From Cerioporus squamosus (lineage: Eukaryota > Basidiomycota > Agaricomycetes > Polyporales > Polyporaceae), in NCBI GenBank assembly GCA_022592435.1, contig JABYQS010000038.1, positions 124,001-188,000 of the forward strand: a DNA stretch of 64,000 bases, given 5' to 3'. The notes beneath the pieces are model-generated. The model was not told the origin of the DNA. It saw only the letters and a list, made by a program, of their open reading frames with translations, and searched no databases. The translations under genes were made by a program, and so were the position numbers. This document shows, in pieces, positions 56,793 to 64,000 of the stretch (position 1 is its first letter; each line of letters begins with the position of its first letter).

Positions 56793-57541
56793 TTCCAGGG
56801 CCGCTCCCTCCTCTCCTCCCACAGCTCCTCGAGGCTCGAGAGCACACAGGCCCTTCGAATTCCCCACCGGACATCCCGTTAGACCCTGAGGCCGCTCTAT
56901 TTGGGGACTCTGCACTGTTCGTCGACGCCGCCCGCTTCGTTGACTCTCAGACCTCGCCGGTCGTGCCTTCATCATCCCTGCAACATGATGCCCTGCGCTC
57001 GCACGGATCCCTCCTCGATGGAGCTGCACGGCCACCACGGGGGCCTAAGGGCTTCCTGCTCCGGTATGTGTCTGACATGGCGGACGGTTTCGCGACGATG
57101 GAGTCTCTACAAGCAGACGGCGTGACCAAGGAGAAGGCGTTCGAACTGGCGTTCGAGCTGCCGTATAAGAAAACTACGGTCAGGGACAACCATGCCATTT
57201 GGAAGGCGGCGGCCGCGATCGCGGGCGAGCAGGAGCGATGGGTCGCATTCGGGCGCACAGAGAGAGGGGAGTGGGCTCGCTTCGTTAGGGCGTTGAGGCG
57301 CTAGGTCCTCCCGGCGCGCAGGTGGCCCTGCCCGGTCCCCCCTTCATGGTGGTTATTAAGATTCACGGCGTGCGATATCCGATTGCTCTCGCCTGTGTGG
57401 TGTCATCCCTCGTACAGTACATCTCTCTTCATTACGCTCGCTTTTAGTACTACGCTGCATGCACTAATGCTATCTTACTTCGCTGTATATTTCTACAGTC
57501 ACTATGTCAATACGATTCACGATGTTGCTATTCACAATGTC

Positions 57542-57546
57542 CTCGC
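57542..57546. repeat. Retrotransposon target-site duplication, left copy
   Basis: CTCGC; the second copy is 63955-63959. Confidence 0.93.
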
Positions 57547-58126
57547 TGTCGCGGCGACTAGGCGCGTAGACACCAGACGTCGATCGGCGACGGTCTGAGG
57601 GGCGAGCGGCGAGGAGCCGAAAAGGGGAGAGTAGAGAGGAAGCTCGACGAGGGCAGAGCAACGACCGGCTCGAAGGCACGAAGTCGTCGATAGCTAGTCT
57701 TCACGCGCACTGCGACAGACTAGTCCCAATGACCAGGTTATATTAGCACAGAGACAAGGGGAAAGTACATGGGGGAAAGCGCACCTAGTCCCAATGACCA
57801 GGAGGTCGAGATGGGGACCAGGTAAGCGCTGGGAGGGCCTTATATACTAGTCTACTCTGAACAATCACGTGCCAGTGGAAGTGACTCATGCGGGAAAGGG
57901 AGCGAGGCTGTACGAGTGGGAGACAAAAGGGTGGGAAAACACATGGTAACGGGATGGTAAGTGCGAGAACAAGGCATGCGGTCGCGGGAACAGAGCATAC
58001 GGGCGCGAGAATGAAATCAAGGGGTCCAAAATGGGATGTGTACGAAGTAGGAAAGGGATCAAGATGGGAAAGTGGAAGTTCCAGGGAAAACGAAAGAAAA
58101 GGGGTGCTGGTCCACTGACCGTGACA
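57547..58126 (-). repeat. 3' LTR
   Basis: 580 bases, TGTC to GACA. It carries AAGA extra near 58095 relative to the other LTR, plus two or three substitutions (for example GCATGCGG against GCATGTGG). Confidence 0.95.
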
Positions 58127-58140
58127 TTACCCCCCTCCTA
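58127..58140 (-). other. Polypurine tract
   Basis: AGGAGGGGGGTAA on the minus strand, directly before the 3' LTR. This is the expected primer site for plus-strand DNA synthesis. Confidence 0.8.
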
Positions 58141-61100
58141 AGTCCGACGGTCCCCGACGGACCTAGAGCCCGGGCGTCGTCCAGAGGCCCATTCGAATGG
58201 GGACGGCTCAGTGACGGTCAGGTTGTGTAGGGGTTGCCAGGGTAGGGAGTCGAACACAGTGGAGGCAATGCGTCGAGGGGCGTTGGGGTTACGCTGGTGG
58301 AACTCATCGATGAGCTCCTGACAGTGGGTGAGGCCTTTCGCGGGTTCCCAACTGTCATCGCCCTCACCGTATCCCTTCCAGCGGACCAGGTACTGGAACT
58401 GATTGCGGTAAGTGCGACTGTCCAGGATTGCCTCAACCTCGTACTCCAGTTCGCCCTCCACCTCGACCGGTTCTGGTGGGGGTGGTTGTTCTCCATTGAC
58501 CTCGTTACCCTTCCAGGGTGTGAGACGGTCAACGTGGATCACGTCGTGCCGGTTCTGCATGGACGGAGGTAGCGAGAGACGATATGTGAGGTCGCCGGTC
58601 CGTTCGAGGACTTCATACGGGCCTAGGCGACGTGGACCGAGCTTGCGACTGGCCTGATGGATGGTGACGTCTCGTGCGTCCAACCAGACACGGTCGCCCA
58701 CCTTGAATTCGTGAGGCTTAGGCTTCCCGAGCTCGAACCGTTCCTTCATCGCCACCTTCTCCATACGCAGGGCCGCCTCAGCCTCACGTCGTACCTCTCG
58801 CAGTGTCTCTAGGCGCTGGTCCAGGGTAGGGAATCGGGTGCGACCGCCGACGGGTACTGTGAAGTTCGGGCGGTAACCGTAGACCACTTCGAAGGGGGAC
58901 ATGTTATGAGCGGAGTGAACGCGGTTGTTGAGGACGAATTCGGCAGTGGGGAGGTGGTCGACCCAATCGTCCTGGCGTGAGTTCGTGAAGAGGCGGAGGT
59001 GCTTCTCCACCTCCTGATTCGCGCGTTCCGTCTGTCCGTTCGACTGGGGGTGGTAGGCTGTGGTCAAAGCGTGTTGAATCCCTAGCTTCTGGTAGAGCGC
59101 TTTCATGAAGCGTGCGGCAAACTGGGGACCTCGATCGGAGACGACTTTACCGGGAATGCCATGGAGGCGGAAGATCTCGCGGTAGTGGATGTCCGCTACT
59201 CCCTCAGCGTCGACATCTGTGGTCGTGGGTAGGACATGGACCTGTTTGCTGTAGTGGTCCGTGTAGACGATGATCGCGTCGTAACCCTTGACCTTGGGAA
59301 GCCCTGTGATGAGGTCGACACCCATGGTCTGCCACAGCCCTTCTGGCACGTCGTGGGGGTGAAGGGTTCCATGGGGGTGGCGAGGAGCTTTGCGACGCTG
59401 ACAGACGTCACACCCTTCGACGTACTTACGCACGAATGCAGCCTGCTGGGGCCACCAGAAGAGGCGGTCTACCAGTTCGAGTGTGCCGTTCCGTCCTGGG
59501 TGACCAGCCGTGATGGAATCGTGGCAGAGGGAGGTGACGCGTTTGCGGAGGTTTACGTCTGGAGGGACGTACAGCTTTCCGTGCCGATAGATGAGTCCAT
59601 CAACCACCTCCCACTCCAGGAGACCATTCGTCAGCTTGCGCGGACCCTTCTCCTTGAGAACGCGAAGGGCTTCGACGACCTCTGGGTCCTGAAGCTCTGC
59701 CTCGCGGATCTCCTGTTCGAGGGTGCTCGTGTCCGTGAGGGTAGCCGCGAGGGCCGCGAAGCGTTCTGGACCGAGGACGATCTGCTCGCGATTGTCGTCA
59801 GCATCCGAGACCTGGTGGGTGGGGAGCCGTGACAAGGGGTCGGCCTGGGTGTTGGTCTTCCCAGGCTTGTGCGTGAGGCGGAAGTCGAACCGGCTCAGGT
59901 ACAGTGACCAGCGGGCCTGACGACGGCTGAGGTTCTGGGCCGTACGCCAGTACTCCAGGTTGCGGTGGTCCGTGACAATCTCGAAGGGTTCTGGAAGCCC
60001 TTCCAAGTAGTGTCGCCAGTCCTCCAAGGCGCGTATGATAGCCAGCATCTCCCGGTCGTAGATCTCGTAGTTTCGCTCCGCGTCCGTCATCGACTCCGAT
60101 CGGAAGGCCACTGGGTGCCACAGCCCGTCGTCCAGTTTCTGCAGGAGCACTCCACCTGTTGCGAATCCCGAAGCGTCTACCTCCAGACGAGTGGGTCGCG
60201 CAGGGTCCCAAGAGACCAAGACGGGCTCCGAGGTAAAGGCGTCCTTGAGGGCCTGGAAGGCACGTTGCTGTGCTAGACCCCATGTCCAAGGGACGTCCTT
60301 CTTGGTCAGGTCATTCAAGGGCCGCGCGTGCTTCGAAAAGTCACGGATGAAGCGACGGTAGAAGTTGGCGAACCCTAGGAAACCTCGCAGTTCGCGTAGG
60401 TTCTTCGGGGCCGGCCACTCCGTAACCGCCTTGACTTTGACTGGATCCATTGCGACCTCGCCTTCTCGGATAACCAGGCCTAGATACTCAACCTCCGTGC
60501 GCTCAAACTCGCACTTCTCTGGGCGGAGGTAGAGATCGTGTTCCTGGAGACGTCGCAGGACCTCATGAGTGACTCGACGGTGTTCCTCCAGGGTGGTGGA
60601 GAAGATGAGGATGTCGTCCAGGTAGACAGCGACCTTACCTGCAGCAATGAGATCGGCAAAGATGGAGTTCATGAGGGCCTGGAACGTCGCTGGGGAGTTC
60701 GTGAGCCCGAACAGCATGACCCGCGGCTCGAACAACCCCTGGTTGGTAACGAAGGCGGCCTTCCACTCGTCACCCTCCTTGATGCGGACATTGTGGTACC
60801 CCCAACGAACGTCGAACTTCGTGAAGTACCGCGCCTGACGGAGTCGGGAAATGATATCAGCAGCAAGTGGGAGAGGGTAGCGGTTCTTCACCGTGAACTC
60901 ATTGAGCTTCCAGTAGTCCTGGACCAGCCGAAGCTTGCCATCCTTCTTCTTGACGAAGAAGACGGGGGATGCCATCGGGGACTTTGAGGGGACGATGTAG
61001 CCTTTGCGCAGGTTCTCCTCCAAGAACCGGTCCAACTCCTCCTGCTCGTTCGGGGGCATAGGGTACACCTTGGAGCGGAGTGTCTCGGGCGCGTCAGGCT

Positions 61101-61722
61101 TGAGGTCGATTCCGTGGTCGTACGGCTTGTGTTCGGGAAGCCGTTCCGACTCGGACTCAGAGAAGACCTTGGAGTATTGACGATACTCTTCAGGCACAAT
61201 CTCCTCGAACGACCGTGTGGGCTTGTCCTGGTTCGCTTTCTGAGCGAGCTCCGTGGAGTAGGTGTACCCGGCGGCGCACCACATCTCCTCGGTCGAGTCC
61301 TCCAGTACTCCGGCCTTCCACCATTTCCTGCGCTGCACCCGGTTGGCGGCGATCCGTTCCACGCCTGGGGTCCAGTCAGCGGCTAGGGTTTCCGTCCCTT
61401 CTTCCTTCTCCTCGGCCCCAATCTCCATCGTACCTCCCTGCCAGTCAATGTCCGGATTGACCCTACGTAACCAAGGTAAGCCTAGTACGACGTCTTCGGG
61501 ACCCAGATCTGTAACGAGGAATTCGAGCCATTCTACGTAATCGCCCATGGAGAGTTGTAATCTAACAAAATGCGTAATACTACCTGCAGTATTCTTGGAA
61601 CCATCAATATTGTAAAGGGGAATGTGTCTCGGTAACGTATGTAAGAAAATAGGTACTCGAAAGGGGAGGGGTCGTAGTAGTATCGGAGGGCGTCGCTGCG
61701 GCAGCTTTCGCGCGCGCCCGTT
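58138..61722 (-). CDS. Pol polyprotein (partial protease, RT, RNase H, integrase, chromodomain)
   Basis: Open in one frame from the second UAG (61723-61725) to 58138; the first ATG is 61548, from which 1,136 aa follow. The region before it reads LPRHIPLYNIDGSKNTAG and THFVRLQLSMGDYVEWLEF, the second half of a retropepsin-like domain, but no D-S/T-G triplet is seen. RT has FFVKKKDGKLRLVQDYWKLN, FDVRWGYHNVRI, LFGLTNSPATFQ and the YLDD active site (about residue 315). RNase H has LEVDASGFATGGVLLQ and YEIYDREMLAIIRAL. Integrase has the H-H-C-C finger (CHDSITAGHPGRNG to CDVCQRRK) and DDE core (GVDLITGLP, VVSDRGPQF, YHPQSNGQTERANQEVE). The end has a GPY/F-like LGPYEVLERTG and a chromodomain (YEVEAILDSRTYRNQFQYLV, WKGYGEGDDSWEPAKGL), expected to steer integration to marked chromatin. 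Confidence 0.95.
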   Translation of the reverse strand, partial: NGRARKLPQRRPPILLRPLPFRVPIFLHTLPRHIPLYNIDGSKNTAGSITHFVRLQLSMGDYVEWLEFLVTDLGPEDVVLGLPWLRRVNPDIDWQGGTMEIGAEEKEEGTETLAADWTPGVERIAANRVQRRKWWKAGVLEDSTEEMWCAAGYTYSTELAQKANQDKPTRSFEEIVPEEYRQYSKVFSESESERLPEHKPYDHGIDLKPDAPETLRSKVYPMPPNEQEELDRFLEENLRKGYIVPSKSPMASPVFFVKKKDGKLRLVQDYWKLNEFTVKNRYPLPLAADIISRLRQARYFTKFDVRWGYHNVRIKEGDEWKAAFVTNQGLFEPRVMLFGLTNSPATFQALMNSIFADLIAAGKVAVYLDDILIFSTTLEEHRRVTHEVLRRLQEHDLYLRPEKCEFERTEVEYLGLVIREGEVAMDPVKVKAVTEWPAPKNLRELRGFLGFANFYRRFIRDFSKHARPLNDLTKKDVPWTWGLAQQRAFQALKDAFTSEPVLVSWDPARPTRLEVDASGFATGGVLLQKLDDGLWHPVAFRSESMTDAERNYEIYDREMLAIIRALEDWRHYLEGLPEPFEIVTDHRNLEYWRTAQNLSRRQARWSLYLSRFDFRLTHKPGKTNTQADPLSRLPTHQVSDADDNREQIVLGPERFAALAATLTDTSTLEQEIREAELQDPEVVEALRVLKEKGPRKLTNGLLEWEVVDGLIYRHGKLYVPPDVNLRKRVTSLCHDSITAGHPGRNGTLELVDRLFWWPQQAAFVRKYVEGCDVCQRRKAPRHPHGTLHPHDVPEGLWQTMGVDLITGLPKVKGYDAIIVYTDHYSKQVHVLPTTTDVDAEGVADIHYREIFRLHGIPGKVVSDRGPQFAARFMKALYQKLGIQHALTTAYHPQSNGQTERANQEVEKHLRLFTNSRQDDWVDHLPTAEFVLNNRVHSAHNMSPFEVVYGYRPNFTVPVGGRTRFPTLDQRLETLREVRREAEAALRMEKVAMKERFELGKPKPHEFKVGDRVWLDARDVTIHQASRKLGPRRLGPYEVLERTGDLTYRLSLPPSMQNRHDVIHVDRLTPWKGNEVNGEQPPPPEPVEVEGELEYEVEAILDSRTYRNQFQYLVRWKGYGEGDDSWEPAKGLTHCQELIDEFHQRNPNAPRRIASTVFDSLPWQPLHNLTVTEPSPFEWASGRRPGSRSVGDRRT

Positions 61723-61839
61723 CTAAAAAGACTGCTGGAGGGCAGCGATCTGCTCTGCAAGGAGCTTCTGCTGTTCCATCAGCTGTGCCAGCAACACGCT
61801 GGTGTCGACTGCAGAAGGGGTCGACGTGGAGGCAGCGGT

Positions 61840-62976
61840 CTAAGCTTCCCCTTCACCCTCCACGGTGGCGGACGCCCTCTGCGAGCGCGGCTTCTTGAGG
61901 AACTTGTCCATGCAGACTACCTCGCGATGACCCGCGCGACGGCAGTAGTTGCAGATCTCCCGATTGTGGCCGCCGTCCTTCTTGACGTGCGCCTCGGAGC
62001 CACAGCCGTAGCACTTGCCGCGCATGAAGCGGTTGAAGTCCTCGCGGGTACGGGTGGCATCCACGTCCATAGCATTGGGGTCTCGGGCGGCGGGTGTGAA
62101 CGGGGTGGTGTGCACGGCAGCAGGGGTTCTAGTCGAGGGGATAGGGAGTGTCCTTCCCTGCTGGCGGGCCTTCTCCGCGCGCCGCTGACGGACACGGACA
62201 TCGATGTCAGCAGTGACGGTGATGAGCTCCTCGAGAGTTCCAATGGGGCGAGCGGTGTGCACCAACTCGTCCTTGATCGCATCGGAGAGGTGCTCGTAGA
62301 ACCGGTCTCGGAGGTCGGCGCCTGAGTAGCCCGTTCGACCAGCAAGCTCCTTGAACCGTGCGGCGTACTCCGGGACGGTGAGGGAGCCCTGGTAGAGCTT
62401 CCGGAGACGCTCCTTTGCGTCGACGGCCTCGTCCACGGACTCGAACCGGGCCTTGAACTGTGACCGGAACTCGTTCCAGTCGTTGTTGAACGGCATGTGG
62501 CCCAGGGTGAGCTGTTCCATGGCCGGGGTAGCCCAGAGGGCGGCGTCATCCTGCAAGTACGAGAGGACGGTACGGATCCATTGGTCGTTACGGGGACCAA
62601 CAGCATTCCCGGCAGCGTCGAGGTGGTTGAGGGACGCGCCTTGGGTCATAGCCCACATCGTGAAGGCCGCTAGGAAGCGACGTGCCTCTCCGCCCTGTTC
62701 TCCCTTGAACGGCGCGGGCTTCTGAACCGCCTTCGACGAGTTGTTGGCCTGAGTGGCGGAGGCGAGCTGCGTCATCGATTGCGTGAGGAGGGCCATCGAT
62801 TGGAGGAGGAGCTGAGTGGCGTCGGGAGCTTGGGCAGGAGCAGGCTGAGCCGCCGCTGGTTGCGCAGCTTGGGCGGCTTGGGCGTGTTGGGCAGCCTGGG
62901 CTGGCTGTGCAGGCTGAGGGTTAGCCTGCTGGGCTGCGGCTGGGTTCTGAGCCCCTGGTTGCCCTTGTTCGGCCAT
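61840..62976 (-). CDS. Gag protein
   Basis: From ATG 62976 (MAEQGQPGAQN) to UAG 61840, about 378 aa; an upstream in-frame GTG exists but no ATG. The N-terminus is Ala/Gln/Pro-rich. The capsid-like middle has PAPFKGEQGGEARRFLAAFT, DWNEFRSQFKARFE, AKERLRKLYQGSLTVPEYAA and FKELAGRTGYSGADLRDRFY. A zinc knuckle CNYCRRAGHREVVC (C-x2-C-x4-H-x4-C) follows a second Cys pair (CYGCGSEAH). The frame continues after the UAG for 38 codons with LLAQLMEQQKLLAEQIAALQ, a coiled-coil-like end. Confidence 0.93.
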   Translation of the reverse strand: MAEQGQPGAQNPAAAQQANPQPAQPAQAAQHAQAAQAAQPAAAQPAPAQAPDATQLLLQSMALLTQSMTQLASATQANNSSKAVQKPAPFKGEQGGEARRFLAAFTMWAMTQGASLNHLDAAGNAVGPRNDQWIRTVLSYLQDDAALWATPAMEQLTLGHMPFNNDWNEFRSQFKARFESVDEAVDAKERLRKLYQGSLTVPEYAARFKELAGRTGYSGADLRDRFYEHLSDAIKDELVHTARPIGTLEELITVTADIDVRVRQRRAEKARQQGRTLPIPSTRTPAAVHTTPFTPAARDPNAMDVDATRTREDFNRFMRGKCYGCGSEAHVKKDGGHNREICNYCRRAGHREVVCMDKFLKKPRSQRASATVEGEGEA

Positions 62977-63378
62977 CGCAGGTGGTGCTGACGGTGGACG
63001 AGAGGGGGTGATCACAGGTGATGGGGGTGCGGCGATAAGAGCGACGACCTCACGTTCGTCAATCGGGGTGCTTGGAAGAGGGGAGTGTGTGGTGGGTGAC
63101 TCTGCAACGGGAGAGTCGGGGACGGGGATGAAAGTATCGGAGTAGGCTTCGACGTTGATGCGACTGGGGCGATAGTGACGATTGGGGCAAGGGTTCTGCT
63201 CACAGGATTCCCAGTACCACGCATTATCCTCCGGATCCTTCCTCCGATGGACGTATTCTTGGTCTTCGGTATCCCAGGCGTGGTGTCTGCGGGAACAGTC
63301 CAGGGTGACGGGGTGGCTTGTCGAGCGATGGGGACACTCTTGTCAGAGTGTCGGCACCGATGAGGGATCTCGACCTAA

Positions 63379-63954
63379 TGTCGCGGCGACTAGGCGCGTA
63401 GACACCAGACGTCGATCGGCGACAGTCTGAGGGGCGAGCGGCGAGGAGCCGAAAAGGGGAGAGTAGAGAGGAAGCTCGACGAGGGCAGAGCAACGACCGG
63501 CTCGAAGGCACGAAGTCGTCGATAGCTAGTCTTCACGCGCACTGCGACAGACTAGTCCCAATGACCAGGTTATATTAGCACAGAGACAAGGGGAAAGTAC
63601 ATGGGGGAAAGCGCACCTAGTCCCAATGACCAGGAGGTCGAGATGGGGACCAGGTAAGCGCTGGGAGGGCCTTATATACTAGTCTACTCTGAACAATCAC
63701 GTGCCAGTGGAAGTGACTCATGCGGGAAAGGGAGCGAGGCTGTACGAGTGGGAGACAAAAGGGTGGGAAAACACATGGTAACGGGATGGTAAGTGCGAGA
63801 ACAAGGCATGTGGTCGCGGGAACAGAGCATACGGGCGCGAGAATGAAATCAAGGGGTCCAAAATGGGATGTGTACGAAGTAGGAAAGGGATCAAGATGGG
63901 AAAGTGGAAGTTCCAGGGAAAACGAAAAGGGGTGCTGGTCCACTGACCGTGACA
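63379..63954 (-). repeat. 5' LTR
   Basis: 576 bases, TGTC to GACA, about 99% identical to 57547-58126. The sequence directly inside it (63361-63378) does not start with the usual TGG of a tRNA-3'-end primer site, so the priming mode is unclear. Confidence 0.95.
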
Positions 63955-63959
63955 CTCGC
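63955..63959. repeat. Retrotransposon target-site duplication, right copy
   Basis: CTCGC, identical to 57542-57546; host or gene B-region sequence resumes to the window end. Confidence 0.93.
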
Positions 63960-64000
63960 CTGGTTTGTCCATCGCACACGCCCGCTGACAGACCCATCCA

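Larger units (their letters stand above)
48241..57304 (+). pseudogene. Gene B: GRF-like zinc-finger protein interrupted by a hAT element
   Basis: Exons 48241-48378, 48452-49114, 49184-49488 and 49547-50004, the last continuing at 56793-57304. Removing the hAT and one 8-base duplication gives an uninterrupted 691-codon frame. The N-terminus has LPLCPKCQ, then INFWFRRCLNNCPP and CDGFEWDK, the layout of a GRF-type zinc finger (C-x-C, aromatic, C, C-x-F-x-W). Next comes a Cys/His-rich stretch (CLFALCKQCCRHAH), a Pro/Ala-rich linker, a globular block around HFFEVRVKHWPAFHPKHC, a long Ser/Arg-rich disordered region, and a C-terminal block with YVSDMADGFATMESLQADG and NHAIWKAAAAI. With the insertion the protein runs to a stop at 50333, losing the C-terminal block. 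Role unknown; probably belongs with gene A. Confidence 0.78.
57547..63954 (-). mobile_element. Ty3/gypsy chromovirus LTR retrotransposon
   Basis: 6,408 bases, transcribed right to left. The two LTRs (63379-63954 is 5', 57547-58126 is 3') start TGTC and end GACA, and a 5-base duplication CTCGC sits at 57542-57546 and 63955-63959. The order gag, protease remnant, reverse transcriptase, RNase H, integrase, chromodomain defines a Ty3/gypsy chromovirus. The LTRs differ by one 4-base indel and a few substitutions, so insertion was recent. A polypurine tract precedes the 3' LTR. It lies about 240 bases past the end of gene B. Confidence 0.96.

Noticed and set aside
63340..63378. tRNA primer-binding site inside the 5' LTR
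   Set aside because: The sequence after the LTR does not begin with TGG and does not match a tRNA 3' end I know; left unassigned.

Overview
The window looks like a nuclear chromosome segment of an Agaricomycete (mushroom-forming basidiomycete, plausibly a polypore). The genes are G+C rich and split by many introns of about 50-60 bases. Several families are ones I know mainly from Agaricomycetes (DUF6533 seven-TM proteins, other orphan seven-TM proteins, F-box and BTB proteins). The mobile elements are typical fungal types. All exon models were built by eye from splice signals, reading frame and family motifs; no search was run.

Bases 1-44,500 are ordinary host genome: a secreted type-B carboxylesterase, a BTB protein, a seven-TM protein, a secreted FAD amine oxidase broken by a 584-base foldback MITE, a PP6/Sit4-type phosphatase divergent from an alpha/beta-hydrolase that has lost its catalytic residues, a probable P450 relic, a DUF6533 protein, a serine beta-lactamase-like protein, a second seven-TM family, an unknown small gene, an F-box protein, a decayed second beta-lactamase-like gene, a frameshifted leucine-rich gene, an inverted second DUF6533 gene, a GPI-anchored-type alpha-amylase, a REX1-like RNA exonuclease with a 1.46-kb intron, and a third DUF6533 copy that stops abruptly near 44,494.

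Bases 44,500-64,000 are a nest of mobile DNA. Gene A (45308-46915) carries two tandem Zn2Cys6-like clusters. Gene B (48241-57304) carries a GRF-like zinc finger and is cut by a complete 6,780-base hAT transposon (50005-56784, TAAGG termini, 8-base duplication CTCAGAGC). Removing the hAT restores gene B in frame. The hAT holds a transposase and a second, divergent gene of unknown function (gene C). Downstream lies a nearly intact Ty3/gypsy chromovirus (57547-63954) with about 99% identical LTRs, the 5-base duplication CTCGC, and gag and pol in one frame separated by two UAG codons.

Four insertions or truncations can be read to the base or nearly so: MITE in amine oxidase, hAT in gene B, gypsy downstream of gene B, and the truncated DUF6533 copy. 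This gives a local history of recent transposition beside conserved housekeeping genes. The best candidates for undescribed biology are the two-gene hAT, the gene A/gene B pair, and the same-frame double-UAG gag-pol junction.
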